In this document: in pieces, positions 53,105 to 61,011 of the stretch | How positions within the stretch are numbered: position 1 is the first letter of the stretch | Layout of the letters: every line of letters begins with the position of its first letter | Assembly: GCA_012798535.1 (NCBI GenBank) | Contig: JAAZMZ010000006.1 | Location: 41,922 to 105,921, forward strand | From: Leptolinea sp. | GTDB lineage: Bacteria > Chloroflexota > Anaerolineae > Anaerolineales > Anaerolineaceae | Direction of reading: 5' to 3' | DNA: 64,000 nt | Position numbers and translations under genes: made by a program | Notes under the pieces: model-generated | What the model saw: only the letters and a program-made list of their open reading frames with translations | Told to the model about the DNA's origin: nothing | The model's database searches: none

Positions 53105-53866
53105 TCAGGCGCCCAGTATTTGCAGCATGCGAGGTCCCATATTCTTGAAAGCACGATCCAGGGAAGGAACCAGCATACCGAACAACAAAGAAAGGCAAAA
53201 AATTCCGACCCAGACTTTGATGGGTAGCCCGAGGAAGAACACATTGATCTGCGGTGCCACTTTGGCCAACAGTCCCAGAGTCAGGTCGGTTAAAAACAGA
53301 GCACCCACAACGGGCAATGCCATTTGTACTCCCGACGTTATCAGTGCGGAAGACAACCTCAATAGTGCTTCAGGATTTATATCAGGCAGTGGTTGGTTTA
53401 AAGGGAGTAACTTAAAAGTATTCTGCAAACCCAGTAAAAACACATGATGCCCGTTCGTCAACAAAAAGTACAACATGACCACCAGAATAAAAAATTGATC
53501 CAACGTTCCGCCGGCCTCGCTCATGGCCGGGTTAAATACCTGCCCCGCTCCAAAACCGCTGGACATATCAATCAGTTTTCCGGTCATCTGAAAAGCGCCA
53601 AAGGTCAATGCGGCAGCGAATCCGGCCAGAAAACCGATGATCAGTTCTCTGATGATCAATCCGGCAAATGCCAGCCATGGAACGGCTGCCGCATCCGCCG
53701 GCAGGGGATTCCAGGGAAGCACGATCATTGCCAGGATGACGCCCAGCCCCAGTTTCACCTGGGTGGGAACGACTTCACTGCCAAAAACCGGAACCTGGAT
53801 CAGAATTGCCAGCACGCGCGTCAACGCCAGAAAGAATAGTTGTGTTTGCGCAATAGAAATAATCAT
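53105..53866 (-). CDS. fliR: Flagellar export gate protein FliR
   Basis: The start MIISIAQTQLFFLALTRV at 53866 is preferred; an upstream in-frame ATG at 53899 adds eleven residues. Neither has a clear Shine-Dalgarno sequence. The 253-residue protein has about six hydrophobic segments, with IRELIIGFLAGFAAALTFGA and the FNPAMSEAGGTLDQFF region of FliR. It heads the fliR-flhB-flhA-flhF-fliA-flgFG unit, and three 11-bp repeats lie before it. Confidence 0.93.
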   Translation of the reverse strand: MIISIAQTQLFFLALTRVLAILIQVPVFGSEVVPTQVKLGLGVILAMIVLPWNPLPADAAAVPWLAFAGLIIRELIIGFLAGFAAALTFGAFQMTGKLIDMSSGFGAGQVFNPAMSEAGGTLDQFFILVVMLYFLLTNGHHVFLLGLQNTFKLLPLNQPLPDINPEALLRLSSALITSGVQMALPVVGALFLTDLTLGLLAKVAPQINVFFLGLPIKVWVGIFCLSLLFGMLVPSLDRAFKNMGPRMLQILGA

Positions 53867-53933
53867 AGGTATAAACCCGGTTCGCTCTGGTCTTAGCATA
53901 CCGGATATGGTTTTTGCCGACAGTAAATTGAAT

Positions 53934-53960
53934 GTGAAGCAGGGCTAAAGAATACGTAAA
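53934..53960 (-). promoter_or_regulatory. 11-bp direct-repeat element upstream of fliR
   Basis: The minus strand reads TTTAC-N6-TTTAG-N6-TTCAC (units 53956-53960, 53945-53949 and 53934-53938). It lies 68 bases before the preferred fliR start and just after the receiver gene, suggesting that fliR begins a new transcription unit. Confidence 0.6.
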
Positions 53961-53980
53961 AATTACCGATAAACGTTTTT

Positions 53981-54364
53981 TTAGGAAAGATACATTAATA
54001 CTTTTTGTCTGAAATTATCCAGGTCAACCGGTTTAAGAATAAAATCGACGGCGCCAAGCGATCTTGCCTGTTCAACCACCTCACGGAAACCCAACGAAGA
54101 CACAACCAGAATGGGAAAAGGCCTCTTCAGGTGGTGTCCCAGCGTCCGGCACTCTCGCAGGAGATCGAGTCCGCTGCAACCTGGAAGAAAAAGATCCAGA
54201 ACCAGTAAATCCGGTTTCCATTGAATAATACCGTCCCGGATCTGTTTTTCCTGAGCCGATATGCGCACCTGGCAGCCAAGTTCCTGCAAACTCAGAGAAA
54301 AAAGATCGGCGACGCTTTTATCTTCTTCTGCGACCAGAACCCGGGGTGCTTGATGGATTGGCAA
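53981..54364 (-). CDS. Single-domain response regulator (receiver)
   Basis: The 127-residue protein is one receiver domain with acidic EED (13-15), phospho-acceptor Asp57 in LLVLDLFLPG, and the lysine in FILKPVD. It has no output domain. It differs clearly from CheY at 8568-8924. It lies 8 bases after the HDOD gene, so the two are probably co-expressed and may form one signalling unit in the fliQ-fliR gap. Confidence 0.87.
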   Translation of the reverse strand: MPIHQAPRVLVAEEDKSVADLFSLSLQELGCQVRISAQEKQIRDGIIQWKPDLLVLDLFLPGCSGLDLLRECRTLGHHLKRPFPILVVSSLGFREVVEQARSLGAVDFILKPVDLDNFRQKVLMYLS

Positions 54365-54372
54365 GTTACAGG

Positions 54373-55248
54373 TTATCTCCCAACCCCGAAATTCATCTTA
54401 TAATAGGTGACCATTTGATTATTCATGGCCATCAATTGATCAGGTGTTATCCGCAAAATGGAATAGGAGACATCGTCGACCTGTCGCGGACCCAGGCGAG
54501 ATAACGTTTCGGGGTCAACCGGTGTCAGGGCGTTGGCAACATTGGTGATCGCCGCGAGGGCTTTATGATCACCGGCCGTACCGGGATTATGATGAAATTG
54601 GATGGCGTTGATCAGCACCATCGGGAAAGTCCACTTCTGGGCCATCAGGCTGCCGATATAGGAATGATCGACCCCAAAAGTCTTGCGTTCTGTCTCGATT
54701 AGCGTGGTGTTAATTTTTTTCTGATTATTGAATACCCAGCGATAATCTTCCTCGATGAATTTATTGAGGACGATCTTGCCAATATCATGAAGCAATCCTG
54801 CTGCATAGGCTTCTTCCGGTTCGGAATAGTTGATCGCTCTGGCAAACCACTGGGCGGCTACAGCGGTGGCTACCGAATGCGCCCACATATCACCGGCCGC
54901 CAGATTGTAACCGGCCAAAGAGCTGTCCATACCACTGCTGGCCGCCACAGCCAGGACCAGTGTTCGAATTCGTTTATACCCCAGGCGCATGACTGCTTCT
55001 TTTAAGGTGGCACATGACGGCCCATAACCCAGAAAAGCCGAGTTGGCCGCCTGTAACACATTCGCCGCCAGTGCCTGGTCAAGGCCAATGATCTCAGAAA
55101 CATAACCCGCGCTAGAACCTGGCTCATCAAGGCTGCGCAGAATTCGCGTAATCACCATCGGAATGGGACGCATTAATTCGATAGAGCGCAGGATTTTTTT
55201 TACCCGCCTTTCTATCACTAATGCATCATCGGTCTGCGGTGATTCCAT
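54373..55248 (-). CDS. HDOD-domain signalling protein
   Basis: The 291-residue protein is an HDOD domain. Its signature LRSLDEPGSSAGYVSEIIGL is followed by DQALAANVLQAANSAFLG, and an intact HDIGK box lies at residues 154-158. Many HDOD proteins have lost the HD residues; here they are kept, so phosphohydrolase activity is possible but unproven. It lies between fliQ and a receiver gene, an unusual insertion in the export-gate operon. Confidence 0.88.
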   Translation of the reverse strand: MESPQTDDALVIERRVKKILRSIELMRPIPMVITRILRSLDEPGSSAGYVSEIIGLDQALAANVLQAANSAFLGYGPSCATLKEAVMRLGYKRIRTLVLAVAASSGMDSSLAGYNLAAGDMWAHSVATAVAAQWFARAINYSEPEEAYAAGLLHDIGKIVLNKFIEEDYRWVFNNQKKINTTLIETERKTFGVDHSYIGSLMAQKWTFPMVLINAIQFHHNPGTAGDHKALAAITNVANALTPVDPETLSRLGPRQVDDVSYSILRITPDQLMAMNNQMVTYYKMNFGVGR

Positions 55249-55263
55249 TTTTCTCCTGATGTT

Positions 55264-55533
55264 TTATTTTACTAAATTTGGCAGATCGTTAAATATACCA
55301 GAAGTGAAACTGATGATCTGTTGTCCCATCCATCCACCCAGTACAACCAGAATGACAATAATCCCGATGATCTTGGGTACAAAAGTCAGGGTGACTTCGT
55401 TGATCTGAGTGGCAGCCTGCACTAGGCTGATCAGGCTGCCAATAACCAGACTGATGATCAATACCGGTCCGGCTATGGAGATTGCCACCGTAAGGGCATT
55501 TTGGGCGAAGGAAATCAGGTAGGCTTCGGTCAT
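55264..55533 (-). CDS. fliQ: Flagellar export gate protein FliQ
   Basis: The 89-residue protein has two membrane helices with the FliQ signature GSLISLVQAATQINEVTLTF, then VPKIIGI. It packs with FliP and FliR in the export gate. It lies 4 bases after fliP and 15 before the HDOD gene. Confidence 0.95.
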   Translation of the reverse strand: MTEAYLISFAQNALTVAISIAGPVLIISLVIGSLISLVQAATQINEVTLTFVPKIIGIIVILVVLGGWMGQQIISFTSGIFNDLPNLVK

Positions 55534-55537
55534 ATCA

Positions 55538-56356
55538 TCAGACTTTAAAACTCAGGAGAAGTGAACGTGAAATGAGATACCAGCCATCCACCATTACAAA
55601 TAATAACAGTTTAAAGGGTAGAGACACAAGTGAAGGCGGCATCATCATCATACCCATTGAAAGCAGAATGCTGGAAACCACCATATCAATGATCAGGAAT
55701 GGAACATAGATGACAAATCCCATGGTGAAGGCTGTCTTTAATTCACTGATCACAAAAGCGGGCATCAGCACAATCGTATCAATATCTTCCATTGAATTCG
55801 GCCGCGGGGATTTGTTGACCGACAGGAACAATTCCAGATCTTTTTCCCGTGTGTTTTTAAACATGAATTCCCGGATCGGATCCATGGTCTTTTTCAGAAA
55901 GGTATCCTGATCAATCAAATTGGCCGAATACGGTTTTATGGCCTCATCATTAATTTTCGCGATGATCGGCGACATGCTAAAAAATGTAAGCAGTAAGGCC
56001 AGTCCAATGATCACCTGATTGGGAGGCGCTGTGGGCGTTCCAATGGCATTGCGCAGCAGAGACAGCACGATGACAATGCGTGTGAATGAGGTTGCCAGGA
56101 TCAGAATGGATGGAGCCAGACTGAGCACGGTAAGCAGCACCAGAAGCTGGACACCACTGGTCACCTCTTTTCCCTGTCCGGTTGGATTTAGAGTCAGCGT
56201 AACGCCGGGTGCCGTTGTATTTTCAGAAATTCCGGCACAACCTGAGATCAAGATCGTGATCAGCATCAGGGTGATGGCCGCCCAGAAGAATCGGAAACTC
56301 TTTGAGCGCTCTCGATTCAATTGAAGTTCAGGAGATTTCTTTTCAGGCTTGTTCAT
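55538..56356 (-). CDS. fliP: Flagellar export gate protein FliP, with a lipobox-like signal
   Basis: The start MNKPEKKSP at 56356 overlaps fliO by 14 bases. The 272-residue protein has the FliP core: LAPSILILATSFTRIVIVLS, RNAIGTPTAPPNQVIIGLAL and MPAFVISELKTAFTMGF. Its signal peptide (about residues 18-39) ends in ISGC with Cys40, which matches a lipobox. FliP usually has an ordinary cleavable signal, so this copy may be lipid-modified. The order fliO-fliP-fliQ is conserved. Confidence 0.93.
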   Translation of the reverse strand: MNKPEKKSPELQLNRERSKSFRFFWAAITLMLITILISGCAGISENTTAPGVTLTLNPTGQGKEVTSGVQLLVLLTVLSLAPSILILATSFTRIVIVLSLLRNAIGTPTAPPNQVIIGLALLLTFFSMSPIIAKINDEAIKPYSANLIDQDTFLKKTMDPIREFMFKNTREKDLELFLSVNKSPRPNSMEDIDTIVLMPAFVISELKTAFTMGFVIYVPFLIIDMVVSSILLSMGMMMMPPSLVSLPFKLLLFVMVDGWYLISRSLLLSFKV

Positions 56357-56855
56357 TGTGCCCACCGGATGAAGAGTCTGTCTTCGAAGCAAGCAGACTA
56401 TCGAAATTTTCAGCAGCAGATTCAGGGAAGGTCTTTCCCCCTTCCGTGGTATCCAGTTCGGCAATCATGTTTATTGACGAATCGGTCGCACCGATCAAGA
56501 ATTCACGATCATCCACTCTGGCCAGGATCAATGTTTGTTTGGGCGAAAGATGAAAGCGTTCAGAAACGGATATCCGCCGGATCGTCTGTCCGGTTTTTCC
56601 GGTCTGCCAATTCCGCAAAAAGATAAAGGCCAGGTAAACAAGACCAATGACGGCAATCCAGCGAAAAAAGACCGACAGAGCCAGTCCGGTGGATCCAAAT
56701 ATGCCGCCTCCCATTTCATCAGGAGTGGGTGTAACCGGCTCATTAATTAGCAGGCCGACGGCCAGCGCGATAAATAGAATCACAATCCAGAGCCAGGTGG
56801 TGAACCCCTTCATCGAACGAAGACGTTCCCAGGCTTCTTTCAATTGATCCATCAT
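56343..56855 (-). CDS. fliO: Flagellar biosynthetic protein FliO
   Basis: The 170-residue protein has a first hydrophobic helix (about 18-37), a second (about 58-80) and the FliO cytoplasmic pattern ISVSERFHLSPKQTLILARV, then DREFLIGATDSSINMIAEL. FliO helps FliP assemble. The N-terminal extra helix and long loop make it larger than many FliO proteins. It lies between fliN and fliP. Confidence 0.85.
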   Translation of the reverse strand: MMDQLKEAWERLRSMKGFTTWLWIVILFIALAVGLLINEPVTPTPDEMGGGIFGSTGLALSVFFRWIAVIGLVYLAFIFLRNWQTGKTGQTIRRISVSERFHLSPKQTLILARVDDREFLIGATDSSINMIAELDTTEGGKTFPESAAENFDSLLASKTDSSSGGHNEQA

Positions 56856-56859
56856 CAGA

Positions 56860-57270
56860 TTATTCTTTCGTTTCAGGCGAGATCAGTTCGGTGATTCTCA
56901 CGCCGAATTTGTCGTCTACCACCACAACTTCACCGCGCGCCATCAGGTGTTCGTTGATAAACACATCAACAGGTTCACCGGCCACGCGATCCAGTTCGAC
57001 AACCGATCCCTTCTGAAGTTCAAGCACATTTTTAATGGACATCTGGGTTCGTCCCAGTTCGACCGTGAAAAGCAGATTCACATCCATTAACATGTTGATC
57101 GCGGTATTACTGGTGGACACCGACTGTTTCTCATCGGACTGCTCGGCCGGCTGGTCCATAACAGCCGATGCCTCACCTGCCAACACCGCATTTATGCTTT
57201 CCTGCAATGCATCCATGCCCGGGTTTTGTCCTTCCGTGGACTCCGTTGAGTTGATCATTTCATCACTCAT
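56860..57270 (-). CDS. fliN: Flagellar motor switch protein FliN
   Basis: The 136-residue protein has a disordered N-terminus (1-55) and the SpoA domain: MDVNLLFTVELGRTQMSIKN, then VLELQKGSVVELDRVAGEPV and RGEVVVVDDKFGVRI. It forms the lower C-ring with FliM and accepts CheY-P signals. Its start overlaps fliM by 4 bases. It has no CheC-like domain, unlike Bacillus FliY. Confidence 0.95.
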   Translation of the reverse strand: MSDEMINSTESTEGQNPGMDALQESINAVLAGEASAVMDQPAEQSDEKQSVSTSNTAINMLMDVNLLFTVELGRTQMSIKNVLELQKGSVVELDRVAGEPVDVFINEHLMARGEVVVVDDKFGVRITELISPETKE

Positions 57271-58319
57271 GACAATTTCTCCTGTTTTTCCGGAGCACTT
57301 TTGGGAATATTCACCGGTCCGCTGATTTGAACCGCCAGGTGATTCTTCTGTTTTCCAATCTGGCCTTTATAACGGGTGGTTCCGGCCACCTGAATCATCA
57401 GGTCTTGATTCGGACTTGAATCCAGGATCAGGACATCACCAATGGCCAGGTTGGACATCTCTTTGATCGACAGACGTACATTACCGAGGATAGCTCTGAT
57501 ATCCACTTGCGTACGGTAGACGCTCTCCAGATTCGTCTGACGGGCAGAATAATCGACAACCTGTTCTTTCTTTCCGGTGATGATCACATGCGGATTCAAT
57601 TCATTGGCAACGGGTTTCAACATGGAATACGGAATGTAGAAACTCATAGTGCCGGTTGTATCTTTGATCACCATCTCAAAGGTGACCATGAGAACCCGTT
57701 CATTCCCCATCATCATCTGCACCCAGTGCTGGTTGACGGTGCTGTCGATAAGTTTGGGTTCAATACTGACAACTTTTCCCCAGGCAGCTTTTACATCATT
57801 CAACATATTTTCAACCAGATCTTGGAGAAGGGACTGATCGATCTCCGTCAGGGAATGACTGCGCCCCCGGCTGTCAGACGCTCCTCCCAGGCGCTGCTCC
57901 AGGATGACAAAATTCACGTCATCACTGAACACCACCGCAATTTGACCGGGCAGCGGAGCCAGAGAAACCAGATGGTACAGGGTTGTGGGCGCCATATCGG
58001 CCATGAAGTCATGGAATCTACCCTGTTCCGTATGCACAACCCTGGGCCGCAAATTGGTCCGAATGAAGGAGGGAAGAGAGTTGGTCAGACGTTCGGCCAA
58101 TTCTTCATGCACCAGTTCCACCGCTCTGATCTGTTCTTTGGAAAACCGGTCGGGAGACCAGAAATTGTACGGGCGCACATTCTTTTCAGACGGCACCGCT
58201 TCTTTGGGCTGGCCAGCCTTGCCCATCATATCGGCAAGGTTCACACCTTCTTGGTTTTCGTTTCCTTCAATTTCAATCGCCCCGTTTAACAGGGCATCAA
58301 TTTCTGCCTGGGTTAACAT
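57267..58319 (-). CDS. fliM: Flagellar motor switch protein FliM
   Basis: The 350-residue protein begins MLTQAEIDALLNG, the CheY-P-binding peptide, has a CheC-like middle domain (about 45-240), with DRFSKEQIRAVELVHEELAE and GRSHSLTEIDQSLLQDLV, and ends with a SpoA domain. It joins FliG and FliN in the C-ring. It follows fliL after 18 bases. Confidence 0.96.
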   Translation of the reverse strand: MLTQAEIDALLNGAIEIEGNENQEGVNLADMMGKAGQPKEAVPSEKNVRPYNFWSPDRFSKEQIRAVELVHEELAERLTNSLPSFIRTNLRPRVVHTEQGRFHDFMADMAPTTLYHLVSLAPLPGQIAVVFSDDVNFVILEQRLGGASDSRGRSHSLTEIDQSLLQDLVENMLNDVKAAWGKVVSIEPKLIDSTVNQHWVQMMMGNERVLMVTFEMVIKDTTGTMSFYIPYSMLKPVANELNPHVIITGKKEQVVDYSARQTNLESVYRTQVDIRAILGNVRLSIKEMSNLAIGDVLILDSSPNQDLMIQVAGTTRYKGQIGKQKNHLAVQISGPVNIPKSAPEKQEKLS

Positions 58320-58337
58320 AGCGCACCTTCAGTTCTT

Positions 58338-59066
58338 CTATTGCATTACAAATTCCTTGAAGTAGACATAGATCACGGAATAATCAGGAAGTCGTTGATT
58401 TACAGCATCCATGATCTCCTGTCGAAGGGCGTCCTTGCCTTCTGTGGTATACACAGATTGAAAGTCTTTTGATGATAGAAGTGTGACGATCGTATCGTCT
58501 AAAATGGGGATCTTCGAGTTGATGCCGGTGGTGAATTCAGCCAGTGCGGCAGTCTTCTCTTCTTCGGGCATTTCAGAATAACCGGCGGGGGGTTTAAACT
58601 CCAGGGTTGCCGTGACACGGATAAATTTCTTACCACCCGGTTCAGCCAGGTTGACAATCTTCGTGCTTGTGTCGATCATGATCCCCTGACCGGGTTGAAC
58701 ATCCTCAGTCCCGGTCTTGTGTGATTGTTTATTGGACGACGTCGTCTCTTTTGCCACAGGTTGTGCCTGCTGATTCATATTAGGCTGACCCTGTATGATG
58801 GCTATGGGATTGGCACTTCCACCATTTAGTGCCGGATCTCCGGCATCGGGATTGACAATGCCAGCCTGCTGCGGGGTAACCCCCGCGGGTAACTGGTAAA
58901 CCAGATAAATCGGCTTTGGAAAAGTGTCCGGGGCAAAGAGAACATAGACCACCAGCAGATTCGTGACGGCAGTGGTCATGATAATCACGCCGGCAATAAA
59001 ATAGATGATGATCCGCAGAATATTGGGCTTTGCCTTCTTGGGCGCAGCAGGAGCATCAGTAGTCAT
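58338..59066 (-). CDS. fliL: Flagellar basal body protein FliL (extended)
   Basis: The 242-residue protein has one membrane helix (about 17-45) and a C-terminal FliL domain with FIRVTATLEFKPPAGYSEMP, LDDTIVTLLSSKDFQSVYT and the ending VYFKEFVMQ. Between them a Pro/Gln/Asn-rich stretch (about 65-128) makes it 70-90 residues longer than usual FliL. FliL supports the stator. It overlaps motB by 4 bases. Confidence 0.9.
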   Translation of the reverse strand: MTTDAPAAPKKAKPNILRIIIYFIAGVIIMTTAVTNLLVVYVLFAPDTFPKPIYLVYQLPAGVTPQQAGIVNPDAGDPALNGGSANPIAIIQGQPNMNQQAQPVAKETTSSNKQSHKTGTEDVQPGQGIMIDTSTKIVNLAEPGGKKFIRVTATLEFKPPAGYSEMPEEEKTAALAEFTTGINSKIPILDDTIVTLLSSKDFQSVYTTEGKDALRQEIMDAVNQRLPDYSVIYVYFKEFVMQ

Positions 59067-59863
59067 TCATTTGCCTCCTTGGTAGGCACAGGTGCCTGTT
59101 GAGAATCTCCCGGCATATTGCGAATATCCAGTTTGACTTCGTCTGAGCTTACCGGATAGATTACGATAATTTCCGCCCGGCTGTTCAAGTTTCGATGTTC
59201 CGGGGTATCGTTGGGGAAGAGTGGTTCGTACTCTCCCCTGCCGGTGGGAATCAGACGTTCAGGAGAGACTCCTTTTACAATAAAATATCGGACGATTTCG
59301 TTGGCTCTTGCCAGGGAAAGTGCCCAATTATCAGGATATCGAGGATCCAGGGGAGCCGAATTATCCGTGTGTCCGATCACGCGAATATCATTATCTATCC
59401 CCTGAACCATCGTAATGATCGTATCCAGTATGGGATAGGCTGCCGGTTGCAATTCCGCTCTACCCTGAATATAGGTAATCTTCTGGCTGAGTGAAATCAG
59501 CACACCTTCAACGTTGTTCTGCACGCTCACTTCGCTGCTTAACCCATTCTCCTTGAGTAGATCATTCAATTTACCGGCTACTTCAGAGCCGACCGATGAT
59601 AGTACCGGAAGACCCTCTACCGTAATGGGCTGCGCTTGCATATTCGATGGCAAGCCGCCAGATTGATCGATTTTCGGATCGACCACTTTGGGGGGCGCAC
59701 CACCGACCGAAAAAGCGGCTTTCAAGTTTTGTGCCAGAGCTTTGTACTTTTGCACATCGATCTGCCCCATAGAATACAAAACCACGAACAACACCATCAA
59801 TAAGGTGATGAAATCTGCGTAACTTACCAACCAGCGGTCTCCACCGCCACCATGACTGCTCAT
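59063..59863 (-). CDS. motB: Stator protein MotB
   Basis: The 266-residue protein has a single membrane helix beginning SYADFITLLMVLFVVLY, where Asp17 is the ion-carrying residue, a plug/linker region, and an OmpA-like peptidoglycan-binding domain (about 125-240: VIGHTDNSA, then LSLARANEIVRYF). It anchors the stator to the wall. It overlaps motA by 4 bases. Confidence 0.95.
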   Translation of the reverse strand: MSSHGGGGDRWLVSYADFITLLMVLFVVLYSMGQIDVQKYKALAQNLKAAFSVGGAPPKVVDPKIDQSGGLPSNMQAQPITVEGLPVLSSVGSEVAGKLNDLLKENGLSSEVSVQNNVEGVLISLSQKITYIQGRAELQPAAYPILDTIITMVQGIDNDIRVIGHTDNSAPLDPRYPDNWALSLARANEIVRYFIVKGVSPERLIPTGRGEYEPLFPNDTPEHRNLNSRAEIIVIYPVSSDEVKLDIRNMPGDSQQAPVPTKEANE

Positions 59864-60681
59864 GCCTGCCCCTTGGCGCCCTGTCTGGCACCTGCCTGGG
59901 CGGGTGCTCCGCCTTTCACCTCTGCGCCCCGTTCCGACGGCGGGATGAACGCACTCAATTTTTCCTTAATAATCCGTGGATTTTCTCCGGCCTGTAAGGA
60001 GAGGATGCCTTCCATTAACATTTTTCGGTAGGCAACTTCTTCCGCACTGCGCATCGCAAGTTTTCCCCCGATGGGTATCCAGATCAGGTTGGCTGAAAGC
60101 AAACCCCAAAGCGTTGCCAGAAAAGCGGCCGCAATGGATTTCGCCAGTTTTCCGGCATCATCCAGTTGTTTCAACACAGATATCAATCCCATGACGGTAC
60201 CGATAATGCCAAAGGTCGGGCTGAAGCCACCAGCCGCATTAAAGAAATTAATGCCCAGTTCATGGCGTTCTTCCATGTTCTTGATCTCCAACTCGAGAAT
60301 GGCACGCACCTGAGCTGGATCAGTTCCATCCACCACCAGCATGATTCCCTGCCGCAGGAATGGATCTGGAATCTTTTTACTTTCTTCTTCCAGAGCCAAA
60401 AGGCCTTCACGTCTGGCCTTATCCGCCATGGAGGCCAGAGTGTTGATGATGGCGGGCAGATTGGCTTTTTTCGTAAAGAAAGCTTTTTGCAGGTATTTTG
60501 GAATTCTCATCACGCCTTCAAAAGGCATGGTGGCTACAGAAGCGATCAAGGAACCACCTAACGTTAATAATATGGCGGAAGGATGGGCAAAAAGCTCCAA
60601 TGGAGATCCGCCATCCAAGATCATGACGGTCACCACAATGACGGCACCCATTCCTATACCGATGATGGTAGCTAAATCCAT
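59860..60681 (-). CDS. motA: Stator protein MotA
   Basis: The 273-residue protein has four membrane helices, with GGSLIASVATMPFEG near the second, the MotA signature FSPTFGIIGTVMGLISVLKQ and LAKSIAAAFLATLWGLLSAN. The cytoplasmic loop (about 70-150) carries charged residues for FliG contact. The coupling ion cannot be settled by reading. It lies 1 base after flbD. Confidence 0.95.
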   Translation of the reverse strand: MDLATIIGIGMGAVIVVTVMILDGGSPLELFAHPSAILLTLGGSLIASVATMPFEGVMRIPKYLQKAFFTKKANLPAIINTLASMADKARREGLLALEEESKKIPDPFLRQGIMLVVDGTDPAQVRAILELEIKNMEERHELGINFFNAAGGFSPTFGIIGTVMGLISVLKQLDDAGKLAKSIAAAFLATLWGLLSANLIWIPIGGKLAMRSAEEVAYRKMLMEGILSLQAGENPRIIKEKLSAFIPPSERGAEVKGGAPAQAGARQGAKGQA

Positions 60682-60682
60682 T

Positions 60683-60898
60683 TCATTCTCCTCGTTGCGA
60701 TTCCATTTCAGGTTCAGGATTATGGACCTGTCGTTGATACTGAACGACCATCTTGATGATCTCTTCAGGACGGTTTTTAACCACGAATTTTGCTCCGTTG
60801 GTCAGAGTGATTACTGTATCCGGGGTTCCTTCGACCGACATAATTAAATCGGCGTTCAGGTAGTATTTGGAACCATTCAGTCGGGTAAGGGAGATCAT
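60683..60898 (-). CDS. flbD: Small flagellar protein FlbD
   Basis: The 71-residue protein matches the short FlbD family of Bacillota and spirochaetes: MISLTRLNGSKYYLNADLIM, then VEGTPDTVITLTNGAKFVVK. It is unrelated to the Caulobacter regulator of that name. It heads the mot/fli operon, 84 bases after a three-unit repeat element. Confidence 0.92.
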   Translation of the reverse strand: MISLTRLNGSKYYLNADLIMSVEGTPDTVITLTNGAKFVVKNRPEEIIKMVVQYQRQVHNPEPEMESQRGE

Positions 60899-60982
60899 TT
60901 TCGCGTTAAATCCAAAAATAAAACCAAGTTTTCGCCTGGTTCATTTGTAACATCCTTCCTTTCGGGTTTTGATAAAACCTCT

Positions 60983-61011
60983 GTAAAAGCAGGATAAATG
61001 AAATGTAAAAA
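60983..61011 (-). promoter_or_regulatory. 11-bp direct-repeat element upstream of the flbD operon
   Basis: The minus strand reads TTTAC-N6-TTTAT-N6-TTTAC (units 61005-61009, 60994-60998 and 60983-60987), with extra T upstream. It starts right after the histidine kinase stop codon and lies 84 bases before flbD. Confidence 0.6.

Noticed and set aside
53946..53972. A plus-strand sigma-28-like sequence, TAAAGAAT-N11-ACCGATAA, that would transcribe antisense to the receiver gene.
   Set aside because: It has three mismatches, no plus-strand gene follows, and it overlaps the AT-rich 11-bp repeat element of fliR. It is probably a by-product of that composition, though antisense transcription was not excluded.
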